Shown here: positions 62,295-64,000 of the stretch, in pieces | Layout: each line of letters begins with the position of its first letter | Numbering within the stretch: the first letter of the stretch is position 1 | Assembly: GCA_016719815.1 (NCBI GenBank) | Contig: JADJYK010000015.1 | Span: forward strand, 1 to 64,000 | DNA length: 64,000 nt | Reading direction: 5' to 3' | Source of the DNA: Chitinophagaceae bacterium | GTDB lineage: Bacteria; Bacteroidota; Bacteroidia; Chitinophagales; Chitinophagaceae | The notes under the pieces: generated by a model | Told to the model about the DNA's origin: nothing | Databases searched by the model: none | Seen by the model: the letters and a program-made list of their open reading frames with translations, nothing else | Made by a program: the position numbers and the translations under genes

Positions 62295-63041
62295 TTATTT
62301 CGAAGCACTTTTTTGCTCCATTGCTGTATTAAGCGCCGAAAGGAAAGTACTCACAAAATCGCCTTTAGGTTCTTCTTTTTGCATCATTGCTGAAATAGAT
62401 TGCCTTTGTTGCGGAGTAAGAGAAGTAAAAGCATCCCATAGAAACCCTGTAATCTTCTCGTAAGCTTTTGCAATACTCTTTTCTGCCCTTTTATCCAGCA
62501 TGCGATGCTTTCTTTTACTGGGTTCAGGTTGCAGCACATTTTGCACATACGCTTTCAGCATGGTAAGCATATCGTTCAATTTAGTCTGCAATTTTGCAGC
62601 AGCAGAATCTTTCAGTGCATCAATCTGCTTCAACTGCGGTGTTTTTCCGGCACCGTCTGTTTTGGGTGCTCTCCATTTTTGGACAGTATCGGTTATAGTC
62701 TTTCCGTTTATTGCCACAAAATACCTGTTATTAATATCACTGTCATTCGCCATTGTCTCCACACGGTCCCAATTGCCATGTGTATATTTATACTTGTACT
62801 GCACTCCTTCAAAAACCGGAAGAGTGATGGCAAACAGTCCATTCGCTTTTTTTTCCAGCTGATACAAACTATCGCCGGCATGCCAGTAGTTAAATGACCC
62901 GGCGATATAAACCGGCTTATTAATTGTATCAGTTTCCGGTGCCTTTACTACAAAATGTACAGCAGCAACCTGAGCTGTTGCCACCTGTATGGTTGAAGCA
63001 ATAATGCTGCAGAAGAACATGGTTTTGATTTTGGTTGCCAT
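62295..63041 (-). CDS. secreted protein with a glycogen-binding-like (CBM48/E-set) domain
   Basis: A 248-residue secreted protein. ATG at 63041 gives MATKIKTMFFCSIIASTIQV with cleavage after TAQ. Residues ~20-115 look like a carbohydrate-binding E-set domain as in AMPK-beta or isoamylases: PVYIAGSFNYWHAGDSLYQL, ITLPVFEGVQYKYKYTHGNW. The C-terminal half is helical and Lys-rich (KLQTKLNDMLTMLKAYVQNV; YEKITGFLWDAFTSLTPQQR). No catalytic domain is attached. Family of the tail not recognised. Confidence 0.75.
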   Translation of the reverse strand: MATKIKTMFFCSIIASTIQVATAQVAAVHFVVKAPETDTINKPVYIAGSFNYWHAGDSLYQLEKKANGLFAITLPVFEGVQYKYKYTHGNWDRVETMANDSDINNRYFVAINGKTITDTVQKWRAPKTDGAGKTPQLKQIDALKDSAAAKLQTKLNDMLTMLKAYVQNVLQPEPSKRKHRMLDKRAEKSIAKAYEKITGFLWDAFTSLTPQQRQSISAMMQKEEPKGDFVSTFLSALNTAMEQKSASK

Positions 63042-63059
63042 GGGAAGAAATTTGTGCAA

Positions 63060-63361
63060 AGCTACACAACTGAGTGTGCTGCATCTGGCACTTTATGAAT
63101 AATTACATTCGCCTGACACATGAAAAAGCGATTAACTGTTATTAATCATTCATCCACCATCCTGTACCTTCCTATAAATACTGCCATTTGTTAGCAGAAA
63201 AACTTGCTTTACTGTGACAAAAAAATACCTAAACCATTTCAAAGTTCAGTACTGCCTGTCATCAACTAAAAAAAAGTGATTTTCTTCATTTTTATTTATG
63301 ACAATGATTAGCTTTCGCCTGCTCTCTTCATTCTACTTTCGGGCAACTCTTAAAGTGTGAT
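63060..63361. other. intergenic stretch before pta
   Basis: About 300 bp of AT-rich sequence between divergent genes. No convincing -7/-33 pair, hairpin or small gene is visible. Confidence 0.5.
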
Positions 63362-64000
63362 ATGGCAAAAACAATTTTTATAGCAACAGCTGAACCTTAC
63401 AGCGGAAAATCAATCGTGGCCCTGGGCATTGTAAACATGCTTTTGGGTAAAGCCCGTAAAGTGGGCTACTTCAAACCAATAATCAATGACGACCCAAAAG
63501 ATAGGAAAGATGGCGATATTGAAATGATGACCCGGTATTTCAATCTTTCCATGGCATATGACGATACCTATGCCTTCACCCGCCAAAAAGCCATCCGCCA
63601 GATGGAAACAGAACGAAGGGGTGACCTCATTGATATTGTTATACGAAAGGTAAAGAAACTGGAAGAGCAATATGATTATACAGTTATAGAAGGAAGCGAC
63701 TTCCTGGGCGAAGGCACAGCCTTTGAATTTGAGGCTAATGCCACTATTGCCAAAAACCTGAATGCACCCGTTGTATTTGTAGTTTCCGGCGCCGATAAAA
63801 CTACTGCACAACTGGTAAGTACAGTACAGGCTACTTTACGCAATTTTGACTCACGGGATGTGCAGGTACTTGCAGTGATTGTAAACAAGGTGAAAAAAGA
63901 CATGATCGGTGATGTGAAGGAATTACTCACTTCACAACTCTCAAATGGTACTATACTTTCTGTCATTCCCGAGGATAAGAACCTGCAGAATCCCACCATG
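63362..64000 (+). CDS. pta: phosphate acetyltransferase, N-terminal part (runs off the window)
   Basis: Converts acetyl-CoA and phosphate to acetyl phosphate. Only the first 213 residues are present, and they match the N-terminal P-loop domain of long Pta (about 700 residues): MAKTIFIATAEPYSGKSIVA with an SGKS P-loop-like segment as in BioD, KVGYFKPIINDDPKDRK, YTVIEGSDFLGEGTAFEFE and VLAVIVNKVKKDMIGD. The catalytic PTA_PTB domain would lie outside. The frame is open up to base 64000. A phage-type or BioD-only protein is less likely given the EGSDF block. Confidence 0.85.
   Translation, partial: MAKTIFIATAEPYSGKSIVALGIVNMLLGKARKVGYFKPIINDDPKDRKDGDIEMMTRYFNLSMAYDDTYAFTRQKAIRQMETERRGDLIDIVIRKVKKLEEQYDYTVIEGSDFLGEGTAFEFEANATIAKNLNAPVVFVVSGADKTTAQLVSTVQATLRNFDSRDVQVLAVIVNKVKKDMIGDVKELLTSQLSNGTILSVIPEDKNLQNPTM

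Overview
The window is chromosomal DNA from a Bacteroidota bacterium, most likely of the family Chitinophagaceae. The evidence is long secreted proteins with type IX secretion (T9SS) C-terminal sorting domains, TAnnTTTG-type -7 promoter elements instead of sigma70 boxes, a ~310-residue NusB, fused SecDF, GlnS, BshB1 and many families typical of this phylum (DUF1573, DUF4294, DUF3667, DUF2891, DUF1343/NamZ). I see no phage, plasmid, transposase, CRISPR, rRNA or tRNA. Most of the window is ordinary core genome.

Layout. 0-4.3 kb: a broken small membrane protein, then a secreted T9SS protein between two clusters of a GC-palindrome repeat. 4.3-6.2 kb: an operon of three genes I do not recognise. 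6.3-14.5 kb: a PAS histidine kinase, an ABC-F ATPase and a large secreted metallopeptidase. 14.6-24.6 kb: groES-groEL, nusB-DUF1573-yajC-coaE, an aminotransferase and secDF. 24.6-36 kb: A-type Fe-S carrier, methylmalonyl-CoA-type mutase large subunit, serine hydrolase, glnS, a transglutaminase-like protein, a YggS-type PLP protein and acyl-CoA dehydrogenase. 36-45 kb: ccmE-ccmF, DUF4294, bshB1, desaturase, arginase-family enzyme and radical SAM protein. 45-49.7 kb: the accessory-looking part, with an AAA_14/DUF4143 ATPase behind a triple 22-bp repeat, a DUF2891 protein, a 5'-truncated ORF, and a nine-unit 21-bp tandem array. 49.7-64 kb: DUF3667-mazG-sensor kinase operon, YD-like protein, c-type cytochrome, 2'-5' RNA ligase-like protein, NamZ, a second MazG-like protein, a THUMP methyltransferase, an SDR, a carbohydrate-binding-like protein, and the start of pta.

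The dominant technical feature is more than 30 single-base indels, mostly deletions in short homopolymers, that break conserved genes such as secDF, glnS, ccmF, the mutase and the ABC-F ATPase. They are almost certainly consensus errors, so I report broken reading frames as whole genes with restored boundaries and say where the shift lies. In the AAA_14 gene three such deletions cancel out and leave an intact-looking frame with a scrambled middle.

No single stretch clearly encodes an undescribed system. The best candidates for new biology are the helically spaced non-coding repeat arrays (about 52, 22 and 21 bp), the truncated ORF beside the 21-bp array, the three-gene unknown operon, and the cysteine-type CcmE.
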